Of a stretch of 64,000 bases of DNA, positions 1 through 7,903 are shown one piece after another. The notes under the pieces were generated by a model, which was given only the letters and a program-made list of their open reading frames with translations, was not told the DNA's origin and made no database searches. The stretch is from contig NZ_BACI01000026.1 of the NCBI RefSeq assembly GCF_000225505.1, forward strand, positions 1-64,000. Reading direction: 5' to 3'. This DNA comes from Gordonia alkanivorans NBRC 16433. Lineage in GTDB: Bacteria; Actinomycetota; Actinomycetes; Mycobacteriales; Mycobacteriaceae. Every line of letters starts with the position of its first letter. The stretch's first letter is position 1. Made by a program: the position numbers and the translations under genes.

Positions 1-57
1 TTACAACTAGCGCTTGTGATCTGAGGCAGCAGTTCTACTACAGGGTGAGTCGCAGCG

Positions 58-672
58 TCAGGGACTGTCCGACGCAGGCGGTTCCGGATCGGCAAAAGGT
101 TGGGCCACGGTCAAGGACAACAACCCGGGTATCGCGCGCTGTATGTCGTCCGGGGAGATGGTCGGTAGGCCTTCATGCCCGTGGATGTAGCCGATCCCGG
201 CGTACACCAGGACACCGGACAACAGGCGGGCCTGTCCCGGGCCCATCGCGAACTCGCCCAGGATGGCCTCGACTGCCTGGAAGATCTCCGTGTCGATGTT
301 GCGCACCGTGTCGGCGATGTTGGCGTTGCTGCGCGCCCGGCTACGGATGGCGCGTTCCGCCGTCAGATGATCCTTGCCGATCAGCATCGTCGACAAAGCG
401 ATCAGGCGGCCGTCGGGCGGCATCTCGGAGAGCTCGTCCACGTCGGTGATGCGTCGACGGTTCTCCTCCTGCCAGCGCACGGCCATCGCTTCCCACAGGG
501 CGTCGAGGTCTCTGAAGTGCCAGTAGAAGCTGCCCTTGGTGACTCCCAGCGTCCTGCACAAGCGGGAGATCGTGACCCCGTGTTCACCTCCGTCTTCGGC
601 GGTGAGGAGTACGAGTGCGGCGTCTACCCAGTCGGTGGCGCGCAGGCGTGAGCTCCGACGGGACTCGGGCAT
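58..672 (-). CDS. TetR/AcrR-family transcriptional regulator
   Basis: A 204-residue one-component repressor-type protein. The N-terminal helix-turn-helix lies at about residues 35-65 (GVTISRLCRTLGVTKGSFYW), with the GSFYWHF signature at the end of the recognition helix that is typical of TetR proteins. The rest is the ligand-binding domain, which gives no ligand. The ATG at 672 was chosen because it places the helix-turn-helix at the usual distance from the N-terminus; the frame stays open upstream to 804 but that extension does not look like protein. The gene is divergent from the multicopper oxidase, and a 23-bp palindrome lies between them, so it probably controls itself and the oxidase. 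Confidence 0.85.
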   Translation of the reverse strand: MPESRRSSRLRATDWVDAALVLLTAEDGGEHGVTISRLCRTLGVTKGSFYWHFRDLDALWEAMAVRWQEENRRRITDVDELSEMPPDGRLIALSTMLIGKDHLTAERAIRSRARSNANIADTVRNIDTEIFQAVEAILGEFAMGPGQARLLSGVLVYAGIGYIHGHEGLPTISPDDIQRAIPGLLSLTVAQPFADPEPPASDSP

Positions 673-779
673 CTTCTGGGCGATCCTCTCCGGTCGGCGC
701 GGACGACGCTCGTGACCGAGTACACCACGACGACCAGCGACGACCCGGCATTCGAGGGTTGCACCGAGCTGTGTCGACA

Positions 780-802
780 GAACCATACCGGTGGTATGGT
801 TC
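780..802. promoter_or_regulatory. 23-bp perfect inverted repeat, probable TetR operator
   Basis: Arms GAACCATACC (780-789) and GGTATGGTTC (793-802) match perfectly around a GGT centre. The repeat sits between the divergent TetR gene (start 672) and the multicopper oxidase. TATGGT at 795-800 could be a -10 box of the rightward promoter, so binding would block transcription. That this TetR binds here is inferred from position and symmetry. Confidence 0.7.
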
Positions 803-848
803 ATCGATTTCGAGTCGTCCGGGGTAAGGGGATCGCCCGGGGCAGAGG

Positions 849-2716
849 ATCAATCGTCGGCAATTTCTGTGGGGGACAACCGCCGCGGCCGCGTCGGCTG
901 CGACGGCGGGCCGTCTCGGCGCCCCGCCGGCAGTCGGGGATCCGCTGCCGGCCGCGAAGCTGCCGCCCATCAAGCTGCCGACCATCTTCCATTCACCGGA
1001 GATGGCTCCGTACGTCGACGACCTTCCCGTGCCGCGCACGATCACCTCGTCGCCGTCGCAGCCGATCGAGATCGTCGCCCGTACCACCAGCAACCGGTCC
1101 ATCGCGACCAGCCGAAGGTGCCGACGATGGCCTACAACGACGAGTCGTACCTGGGGCCGACCATCGAGGCGCATGTCGGCGAGCAGACCACCGTGCACTA
1201 TCGCAGTGAACTCGGAAAGCACGTCTTCGCAGCGGATCTGGACACGTCACTGCACGGTGTCTCCGAACGGTATCGCGATGAGCCGGTCACCTCGATGCAT
1301 CTCCATGGCGGCGTCACCCCACCCCAGTTCGACGGCAACCCCGAACGGCTGATGCTGCCGCATCACGGCACGGCGCTGTTCGAGTTCCCCAATCGTCAAG
1401 AGGCCGGCCACCTCTGGTATCACGACCATGCGATGGCGATCACGCGCGCCAACGTCTACGCCGGACTCGCCGGGATGTACTTCCTGCGCGACGACCACGA
1501 CACGGGTACGCCCCAGAACCCGCTGGGTCTTCCGTCCGGTGAGTACGAGATCCCACTCATCTTGCAGGAGAAGATCTTCCGCGCCGACGGGCATCAGTCA
1601 CTGCGCTCGACGCCCGTGGTCCCCCAGGGGATGTGGGAGGGAGGAGCGGTCGGCGACCGCGGCCTGGTCAACGGCAAGGTGTGGCCGAAAACGACGGTGG
1701 CCCGCGGGCTGTACCGTTTCCGGCTGATCAACGGGGCGTCGTTCTCGGTGTGGAATCTCTTCTTCTCCAACCGCATGCGCTTCTGGGTCATCGGCAACGA
1801 AGGCGGCCTGCTCAACGCGCCGGTCCCCACCCGATCGTTCCAGGCGGCGCCCGGCGAGCGCTTCGATCTCCTGGTCGATTTCAGCTCATTGGCGCCCGGG
1901 GAGACCGTGGATCTGTGCAACGATCTGGTACCGCCGTTCCAGGCGGCGATGCTCGGCGAGGTGGCGATGACGCGGTTCTGCCGTTTCATCGCCGGCGCAG
2001 CACGCGGCGAACGCCGGGGCGTCCCGACGACGCTGAGGGGCGGTCGGGGACGCCCCGCCCGAATCCCGCCGATCGCCACCCCGCAGCGCGTCCGGAAGGT
2101 CAGCGTCTCCCAGCCCTATGAACTGCGTGTCGCACCGGCCATCATGTCGTTGAACAACCTGCGCTACTCCGACCCCCAGATAGAGAAGCCGCGGGCGGGC
2201 ACCACCGAACGCTGGGACATCATCAACATCACCCCGGACCCGCATCCGGTCCACCTGCACCTGGTCATGTTCCGCATCCTCGGACGACGGCCCCTGCGCA
2301 CCGTCGAGTACCAGGCGGCGAACCCGCAGCCGCCGATCGGTACCCGCTGGGCGCCGGATCCGAGCCGCTTCTACGCCGGACCGATGCGGGGGCCGGCCGC
2401 CTGGGAAGCGGGTTGGAAGGACACCGTGCACGCCACCGACGGGCACGTGACCTCGATCGTCGTGCGCTTTCCGACGGCCGATGAACTGGGGTTCGACCCC
2501 GACGCGATCTTCTCGTCCGATCCGACGAAGTCCTGGACACGCCCGTCATCCGGTGAGGCGGCGGCCCGGCCGGCACCGGCGTCGCACCACAACCACGTCG
2601 GTGCGACGCCTGCGCACGGCATGGTCACCAAGGATCTCCAGGGGTACGTCTGGCACTGTCACATCCTCGACCACGAGGATCACGACATGATGCTGCGATA
2701 CCGGGTGGTGCCCTGA
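849..2716 (+). CDS. Multicopper oxidase (CotA/bilirubin-oxidase type), Tat-type signal, 5' end frameshifted
   Basis: A cupredoxin oxidase that would couple one-electron oxidation of a substrate (phenol, bilirubin-like compound or metal) to O2 reduction. All four copper-ligand motifs are in one frame: MHLHGG, HLWYHDHA, HPVHLHL and the C-terminal YVWHCHILDHEDHDMM. A twin-arginine leader (NRRQFLWG followed by an Ala-rich stretch) is encoded at 852-935, but in a different frame. That frame runs to the codons for ARTTS ending at 1091; the homologous sequence then continues from 1091 (QPVHRDQPKVPTM). One missing base near 1089-1094 explains this. No ATG, GTG or TTG precedes the leader after the in-frame stop at 825. 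Without repair only a cytoplasmic form from ATG 1127 could be made. This is either a real lesion or a sequencing error. Confidence 0.75.
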
Positions 2717-2741
2717 CCGGGGGCGGTCGCTCCCGGTGGCC

Positions 2742-2978
2742 TCAGCCTCGGCGCTTGCGGCCCCACAGCAGGTAGATCGCCGGCGCGATCCCGGCGGTCG
2801 AACCGAACGACAGGCCGATCATCCAGGCACGCTTGGGGCCGTTGATCTCCTCGGGCCGCCGTCCGGCCAGATCCCGCAGGGCCCACACGCGGGTTCCGGC
2901 ATCGACTGCAGCGACGGCCACGATGGCGACCTTCGCGGTGGGGGACAGCTCTTTCCAGCTCTTCTTCGACTTGCTCAT
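2742..2978 (-). CDS. Small two-helix membrane protein
   Basis: A 78-residue protein of unknown function. It has a basic N-terminus (MSKSKKSWKELSP), a first hydrophobic segment (AKVAIVAVAAVDAGTRVWALRD, residues 15-36) and a second one (AWMIGLSFGSTAGIAPAIYLLWG, residues 51-73), and it ends in GRKRRG. The basic residues at both ends suggest an inner-membrane hairpin with both termini in the cytoplasm. Proteins like it are common in actinobacteria. It follows the multicopper oxidase tail to tail with a 25-nt gap, so the two do not share a promoter. Confidence 0.65.
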   Translation of the reverse strand: MSKSKKSWKELSPTAKVAIVAVAAVDAGTRVWALRDLAGRRPEEINGPKRAWMIGLSFGSTAGIAPAIYLLWGRKRRG

Positions 2979-3025
2979 GGACGAGAATCCTAGCGGTGGC
3001 CGTTGGTGGGCCCGCCGAGCTCGCG

Positions 3026-4225
3026 TCAGACACGTCCTCGCAGAATCAGATTCCAGTACAGGCGGGGAAGCACGTAACGGTCGAACGCCCAGGCGCTGCG
3101 ACGTGGCTTCAGGGGATCGACGAAGGACGGCAGCGACGAGGCCACGTTTCCGTCCCGGTCGAATTCTGCCGCGATGAGGCGATGCGATGCGGTCGTGATC
3201 GGGGCGACGGTGTATCCGTCGTAATCGCGCAGGGCCCCGCCGTCACGTGCGGCGAGAACGTTGTCGGTCAGGATCTCGACCTGCCGACGGAGTCCGCCTC
3301 CGGACGGATCGGTGGCGATGGCGGCACCGTCGCCGATCGCCCAGACCTCAGGATGGGTGCGATGACGGAGGGTGTGCGGATCAATGTCGATGAGTCCGTG
3401 CTCCTGGTCCCCGGCGAGTCCCGACTCCTCGATCATCGACGGGCCGCGGAAGGGCGGCACCACATGCAGCATGTCGAACTCCAGCTCCTCGGTGTGGTGA
3501 GCCGACGTCGCAGTGACCCGCCTGCCGCCGGGATGTAACTGCACCCCGGTATCCAGGAGGACACGGATTCCGAGCTCGTCGAGACGGGCGAACAGGCGGG
3601 CGTCGAGGTTGTCGACGCCGAGCAGAGCCGGGCGGTCCACGACCAGGGTGATGTCGAGCGTCGGGAGGATTCCGGTACGTTCCCAGTGCGCGGCGGCGAG
3701 GAACAGCGGCTTGAGGGTGGTGCCGGTGCAGCTGACCGGGGATCGCGGCACCGTGAACACCGCTCGACCACCGCGCGGCATCGATGTCACCAGCTCCCAG
3801 GTCTTCGCCGCTCGATCGAGGTAGTTGCTGGTCACCGACGGGTCGTCGATCGTCTCACCGATGCCGGGCATCGCGTCCGAGTCGGGTACGAGACCGACCC
3901 CCAGGACCAGGTCTCGGTACTCCACGACGATTCCCGACGCACACCGGAGCGTCCGTCGGACGGCATCGATCGACGTCACCGAATCCCGCAGCCAGGCCGC
4001 AGATTCCGGGGTCACCGAACGCTGGGTGCGCTCGGCGTCGCGGAGGGTCGCCTGTCCGCCACCGACATAGGACAGCAACGGCCGGTAGGTGTGTACGGCT
4101 TGGGGCTCGATGATCGCGACGTCAGAGACGCCGCGTCGGGTCAGGCGTGCTGCGGCACTGATGCCGGCGTTGCCGCCGCCTACGACGACGACGTCGAACC
4201 GGCGGGTCTCGCTGGATGTGGTCAT
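3026..4225 (-). CDS. FAD-dependent pyridine nucleotide-disulfide oxidoreductase, sulfide:quinone reductase-like
   Basis: A 399-residue flavoprotein. An N-terminal FAD-binding Rossmann motif (VVVVGGGNAGISAAARL, from residue 10) is followed by YRPLLSYVGGG, a layout seen in sulfide:quinone reductases and type II NADH dehydrogenases. A second FAD motif is AIGDGAA near residue 295. The region around SPVSCTGTTLKPLFL carries one Cys; I cannot identify the full set of redox cysteines of a classical SQR. The likely role is membrane-associated transfer of electrons to quinone from sulfide or another thiol. It lies 51 nt downstream of the RibD-like gene on the same strand and may be cotranscribed with it. 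Confidence 0.75.
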   Translation of the reverse strand: MTTSSETRRFDVVVVGGGNAGISAAARLTRRGVSDVAIIEPQAVHTYRPLLSYVGGGQATLRDAERTQRSVTPESAAWLRDSVTSIDAVRRTLRCASGIVVEYRDLVLGVGLVPDSDAMPGIGETIDDPSVTSNYLDRAAKTWELVTSMPRGGRAVFTVPRSPVSCTGTTLKPLFLAAAHWERTGILPTLDITLVVDRPALLGVDNLDARLFARLDELGIRVLLDTGVQLHPGGRRVTATSAHHTEELEFDMLHVVPPFRGPSMIEESGLAGDQEHGLIDIDPHTLRHRTHPEVWAIGDGAAIATDPSGGGLRRQVEILTDNVLAARDGGALRDYDGYTVAPITTASHRLIAAEFDRDGNVASSLPSFVDPLKPRRSAWAFDRYVLPRLYWNLILRGRV

Positions 4226-4276
4226 GGCCGCGGGTACCCGGTGGAACCGCCGGGAAACTGGACGGGTCCGCCGAAG

Positions 4277-5017
4277 TCACCGCACGTAGCGCAGGAAGAC
4301 GTCGTCGCCGTGCGGGACGGCGTGCTTGAGCCGGAATCGACGAGGGGCGTCGAGCGGGCTGCGCACAGCGGCGGCGGGGTCGGTCACCGGGTTGCCTTCG
4401 GCGGTCACCTGGGGTGCCATCGTCACGCAGAACTCGTCGACCAGGTCGGCCTCGGACAGCTTGTCGAGCAGGCTCGGGCCACCTTCGCAATTGATGCGCC
4501 GCAGGCCTCGGGCGCGTAGTTCGGCGATCGCGGCGGTCAGATCGATGCCGTCGTCACCGAGCGCGATGATCTCCGCTCGACCCCGCACCGCGGAGGTGTC
4601 GGCCTGTGCCGAGGTGATGACGATCGGACGATGCTTGGGCGGAACGTCGAGCGACCGCTCGGGCAGTGTGCAGGTCATCGTGACGATCGCCAGGCGCGGG
4701 ATGTCCGACGCCCCCGGCCACCGGTTGCGCGACCGTAACTCGGTCAGTTCGTCGGACAGGGTAGGGGGACCGTACTTCTCGACGCGTGCGGTGGCGGCTC
4801 CGACGAGCACGACATCGGACAACGCGCGGAGAGCGTGGAAGAGGGCGCGGTCGGCCGGCGAGGACAGCGGGCCGACACGGCCGCGGAAACTGACCGAGCC
4901 GTCGATGCTCATGACCATGTTGGTGCGGAGTCCCTCGGGGAAGTCGGCGTAGAGACGTTCGGCGAAGGCCGGGGCGTCGAAGCCGGTGCCGTTCTGCACG
5001 TCGGTCTGGTCGCTCAT
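4277..5017 (-). CDS. RibD C-terminal-domain (dihydrofolate-reductase-fold) reductase
   Basis: A 246-residue protein with the RibD-C fold: FPEGLRTNMVMSIDGSVSF near the N-terminus (strand plus first catalytic Asp), VVLVGAATARVEKYGPP (pyrophosphate-type loop) and INCEGGPSLLDKLSEADLVDE towards the C-terminus. It lacks the deaminase domain of full RibD, so it is a stand-alone NADPH-dependent pyrimidine or other reductase. The ATG at 5017 overlaps the stop of the upstream flavin reductase gene (ATGA, 5014-5017), which shows translational coupling. A role in deazaflavin or riboflavin metabolism is possible but not shown. Confidence 0.8.
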   Translation of the reverse strand: MSDQTDVQNGTGFDAPAFAERLYADFPEGLRTNMVMSIDGSVSFRGRVGPLSSPADRALFHALRALSDVVLVGAATARVEKYGPPTLSDELTELRSRNRWPGASDIPRLAIVTMTCTLPERSLDVPPKHRPIVITSAQADTSAVRGRAEIIALGDDGIDLTAAIAELRARGLRRINCEGGPSLLDKLSEADLVDEFCVTMAPQVTAEGNPVTDPAAAVRSPLDAPRRFRLKHAVPHGDDVFLRYVR

Positions 5018-5520
5018 GCGTCGTGTCCCGGCTCGATGTGGCGGGTGTCGGCGAAGCTGACCCACGAATCCCGCTCGGGATCGTCGACGAGTATCGCGCC
5101 GTCGACCGGCTCGACGATGTGCGCCGTGTGGTCGCCGACATCGATGCGGTCGAGAATGCGTGCGGCGAACCACATCTCCGAGTCCTCGAGAATCGGCAAC
5201 CCGTGCGGTCCCGCCGACCATCGGCAGCGCGCGAACTTGTCGATCTCGTCGCCGGTCTGTCCTCCGAACAGTTCCGCGAGTTCCCGGTGATCGCTCGGTA
5301 TCAGGTGCACCGCGAGATACTCGGCGGCCGTCGCGACACCGTGCGTGTGATTGGCCTGGGAGATCCCGATCAGGAAGCGTCGTGGGTCGATGCTCGTCTG
5401 GGTGGCGAATCCCACGAGACATCCCGAGCGTCGACCTTCGGCGACGGTCGTGATCACGAACACCGGGTAGTCGATGACTTCGACCATCTTGTCGAAAGCG
5501 TCCGTGCCGGCCACATCCAC
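5014..5520 (-). CDS. Flavin reductase-like domain protein (FMN-binding split barrel)
   Basis: A 168-residue protein of the flavin reductase/DIM6-NTAB family. The pattern FDKMVEVIDYPVFVITT followed by SGCLVGFATQTSIDPRRFLIGIS is the FMN-binding split-barrel core. Such proteins reduce flavins for a partner oxygenase or carry FMN themselves. It is the first gene of a coupled pair with the RibD-like reductase (4-nt overlap). The start used is GTG 5520; the GTG six bases downstream (5514) has better spacing to the AGGAAGAG ribosome site and is equally possible. Confidence 0.75.
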   Translation of the reverse strand: MDVAGTDAFDKMVEVIDYPVFVITTVAEGRRSGCLVGFATQTSIDPRRFLIGISQANHTHGVATAAEYLAVHLIPSDHRELAELFGGQTGDEIDKFARCRWSAGPHGLPILEDSEMWFAARILDRIDVGDHTAHIVEPVDGAILVDDPERDSWVSFADTRHIEPGHDA

Positions 5521-5681
5521 CTCTTCCTCTCGCGGTACGCGATGCCGTGAGTTGGTACCCGGTCGGCAGAGGTCTCAACCCTGCGGATGCGGACGGCACA
5601 GCACAAACCGCCACCTCCGCGGTCGAACCGCCGGGCCTCACCCGGCGTTCCCGCACGGAGATGGCGGCTCTGAGCGTCGAG

Positions 5682-6647
5682 TTACGCGGCGTCGGCGATC
5701 TGCTGACGCTGCGCGGTGTACATCTCGGCGAGGTTGCTGGTCACCTCGGAACTGACCGACGGTGCGCTGTCGCTGAAGGTGTTGTGAGACACCGAGAACG
5801 AGACGCCGCGCTCCTCGCCGACGACCAGCGTGCCCACCATGTGGACCTCGATGTCGGAGATGGAGAACTGACCGGTCATCCGGACGGCCTTGTAGTCGCC
5901 GCTGATGGGCAGGGTCTGCTCGTCGAGTTTCATTGCCACGGGGATGGTCTCGCCGTCCTCTTCGAGGTTCAGCGTGAAGGTCTCGCAGGCGGAGAGGATG
6001 TCGTCGAAGTCGTCGTAGCCACCATCGGCAGGCTTGGTCACGTCGGCGCTGTACTGGTCGAGGCCGAAGAACACCTCGCCGCCGTCGACGGTCTCGGAGA
6101 GTTCGCGCTGCGCGAAGTCGGCGCTGGTGTCCGGGGTGTTCACCAGTTGCGCGCACTTCTCGTTGTCGACGGTGGTGCCGTCGTCGTCGGACTGCTCGGT
6201 CTCCAGCGTGAATTCGCCGGTGATGTCCGGGAATTCGGACTCCGGCAGCAGCATGGCGACAGCCGACGCGGTCGGCACCTTCGGCTCGTCGGAGCTGTTG
6301 TCACCGCCACCCAGCGTGAACGCCAGGACGACGGCCACGACGACGATGAGCACGAGCAGGAGTCCGCCACCGCCGATGAACCACCACTTCTTGCCACCGC
6401 CGGACGACGGGGGCGGAGGCGGTTGCTGACCGTAGGGTTGCTGCCCATAGGGCTGCTGACCGTACGGTTGTTGCTGCCCATAGGGCTGTTGCCCGAACTG
6501 GCCGTAGGGTTGCTGCTGCGCATAGGGCTGCTGGCCATACGGCTGCTGGCCGGGGGGTTGCTGGCCATACGGCTGCTGGCCGGGCCCGGGTTGTCCACCC
6601 TGCGGGCCGAGCCGGGTGGGCTCGTTCGGATCGTAGGGACTGCCCAC
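5682..6647 (-). CDS. Membrane-anchored protein with N-terminal PYGQQ repeats and extracytoplasmic sensor-like domain
   Basis: A 321-residue type II membrane protein. Residues 1-80 are low-complexity and contain eight PY(G/A)Q units such as QQPYGQ. GGGKKWW then leads into one transmembrane helix (FIGGGGLLLVLIVVVAVVLAF, about 90-110). The outer domain has two Cys-containing stretches (NEKCAQLVN and SACETFTL) that could form a disulfide, as in the PknH-type sensor domains of mycobacteria. The GTG at 6647 has AGGAG seven bases upstream. Proline- and tyrosine-rich cytoplasmic tails like this often recruit partners; the function here is unknown. Confidence 0.7.
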   Translation of the reverse strand: MGSPYDPNEPTRLGPQGGQPGPGQQPYGQQPPGQQPYGQQPYAQQQPYGQFGQQPYGQQQPYGQQPYGQQPYGQQPPPPPSSGGGKKWWFIGGGGLLLVLIVVVAVVLAFTLGGGDNSSDEPKVPTASAVAMLLPESEFPDITGEFTLETEQSDDDGTTVDNEKCAQLVNTPDTSADFAQRELSETVDGGEVFFGLDQYSADVTKPADGGYDDFDDILSACETFTLNLEEDGETIPVAMKLDEQTLPISGDYKAVRMTGQFSISDIEVHMVGTLVVGEERGVSFSVSHNTFSDSAPSVSSEVTSNLAEMYTAQRQQIADAA

Positions 6648-7061
6648 GATTGGCTCCTTCTCTCAGCGGAACACGACCCACGGCTCGCGGCGGTCGTCGA
6701 CTCGGGGAGAGTACCGCGCACACTGACGCCCTCGGCGGTGTCCGAGAAAAACGAATCGTGAGTGATGCCTGGATTGTCGCTGCAGGTCAATGCTGGTTCC
6801 GGGCTGCGGCGTGACCGTGTCGATCCGGACCGTTGCCACCGCGCGAGGCCTGCCGTGTTTCATGCAGTCGAATGAGGATGTCGACCCGCGGCCGCGGGCG
6901 GTCCTCGAACTGAGGGACGCGGAAGGTCAATTCTTGGCATGAGATCGGTGAACCCGCAGACACCGCAGGGGCGACTGCGTTCCACTCGGTAGGCGGTGGT
7001 TGGGACCGGCTCGGCGCTGCCGTGCCTGTAGTCGACGAGCCGGGCGAAGGAGACAGGTCTC
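6648..7061. other. 414-bp intergenic region without a convincing gene
   Basis: This stretch lies between the divergent PYGQQ-repeat gene (leftward) and the aquaporin gene (rightward) and must hold both promoters. Short open frames cross it on both strands, but none has a recognisable domain or ribosome site. A small palindrome, GAGAC-AG-GTCTC, lies just before the aquaporin ATG and overlaps its ribosome-binding region. I found no RNA gene or terminator. Confidence 0.5.
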
Positions 7062-7862
7062 ATGACAGCAGGTACTCCACGCCGGTTGCTCGCCGAGTTG
7101 TTCGGCACCTTCTGGTTGGTCTTCGGCGGTTGCGGCAGCGCGATCTTCGCTGCCAAGTACGTCGCGAGCGCCGGCGATGACAGAGACACCCTCATCCAGC
7201 TGGGCATCGGGTTGCTCGGCGTCGCGCTGGCGTTCGGATTGACGGTCGTCACGATGGCCTACGCCGTCGGGCATGTGTCGGGCGCGCACTTCAACCCGGC
7301 AATCACGCTCGGTGCGGTGGTCGGCGGCCGCCTACCGGTCAAGGATCTCCCAGGCTACTGGGTCGCGCAGGTCGCCGGCGGCCTGCTCGCCGGCACCCTG
7401 TTGTACGTCATCGCCAGCGGGAAGCCCGGATTCGAGGCGACCGGAAACATGGCGGCCAACGGTTACGGCGACCACTCGCCGAACAACTACACCCTGCTCG
7501 CCGTCCTGATCGCCGAGGTGGTCCTCACCGCGTTCTTCCTGCTCGTCGTACTCGGCGCCACCGACGACCGGGCTCCAGCGGGATTCGGCCCGCTGGCCAT
7601 CGGTCTGACGCTGACGCTGATCCACCTCGTCTCGATCCCGATCAGCAACACCTCGGTGAACCCGGCACGTTCGACGGCGGTCGCGTTCTTCAACGGGAAC
7701 GGTGCCCCCGGCCAGCTGTGGTTGTTCTGGCTTGCCCCGTTGCTGGGCGGCCTCATCGGCGGCATCCTGTATCCGCTGATGTTCCGGAACGGAAAGTTCG
7801 CGCTGGGCAGGGCGCCCGACGAGCCGGCCCCCGCTCCGAGTCCGGGGGAGCCCCGGGGCTGA
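7062..7862 (+). CDS. aqpZ: Aquaporin Z-type water channel
   Basis: A 266-residue MIP-family channel for water (possibly small neutral solutes) in the cytoplasmic membrane. Both signature half-helices are present: HFNPAITLG (first NPA) and SVNPARSTA (second NPA). The arginine following the second NPA is the selectivity-filter Arg, and the first NPA loop follows VGHVSGAH, as in orthodox water channels. Six hydrophobic segments are evident. The C-terminus has a Pro-rich tail ([14 protein letters not shown]). GGAGACAGGTCTC precedes the ATG as ribosome site. It is a single-gene unit; the ABC-F gene starts 41 nt downstream. Confidence 0.93.
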   Translation: MTAGTPRRLLAELFGTFWLVFGGCGSAIFAAKYVASAGDDRDTLIQLGIGLLGVALAFGLTVVTMAYAVGHVSGAHFNPAITLGAVVGGRLPVKDLPGYWVAQVAGGLLAGTLLYVIASGKPGFEATGNMAANGYGDHSPNNYTLLAVLIAEVVLTAFFLLVVLGATDDRAPAGFGPLAIGLTLTLIHLVSIPISNTSVNPARSTAVAFFNGNGAPGQLWLFWLAPLLGGLIGGILYPLMFRNGKFALGRAPDEPAPAPSPGEPRG

Positions 7863-7903
7863 CCGGGCACGGCCGAGGTCATCGGTGGTGCGACCATTGA
7901 CCG

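Noticed and set aside
1-57. A gene or RNA at the left edge
   Set aside because: Only 57 bases precede the TetR stop and they show no hairpin, tRNA pattern or coding signal that can be judged.
6660-7052. Short frames between the repeat protein and the aquaporin
   Set aside because: No ribosome site, no hydrophobic or domain pattern, and composition typical of random high-GC frames.
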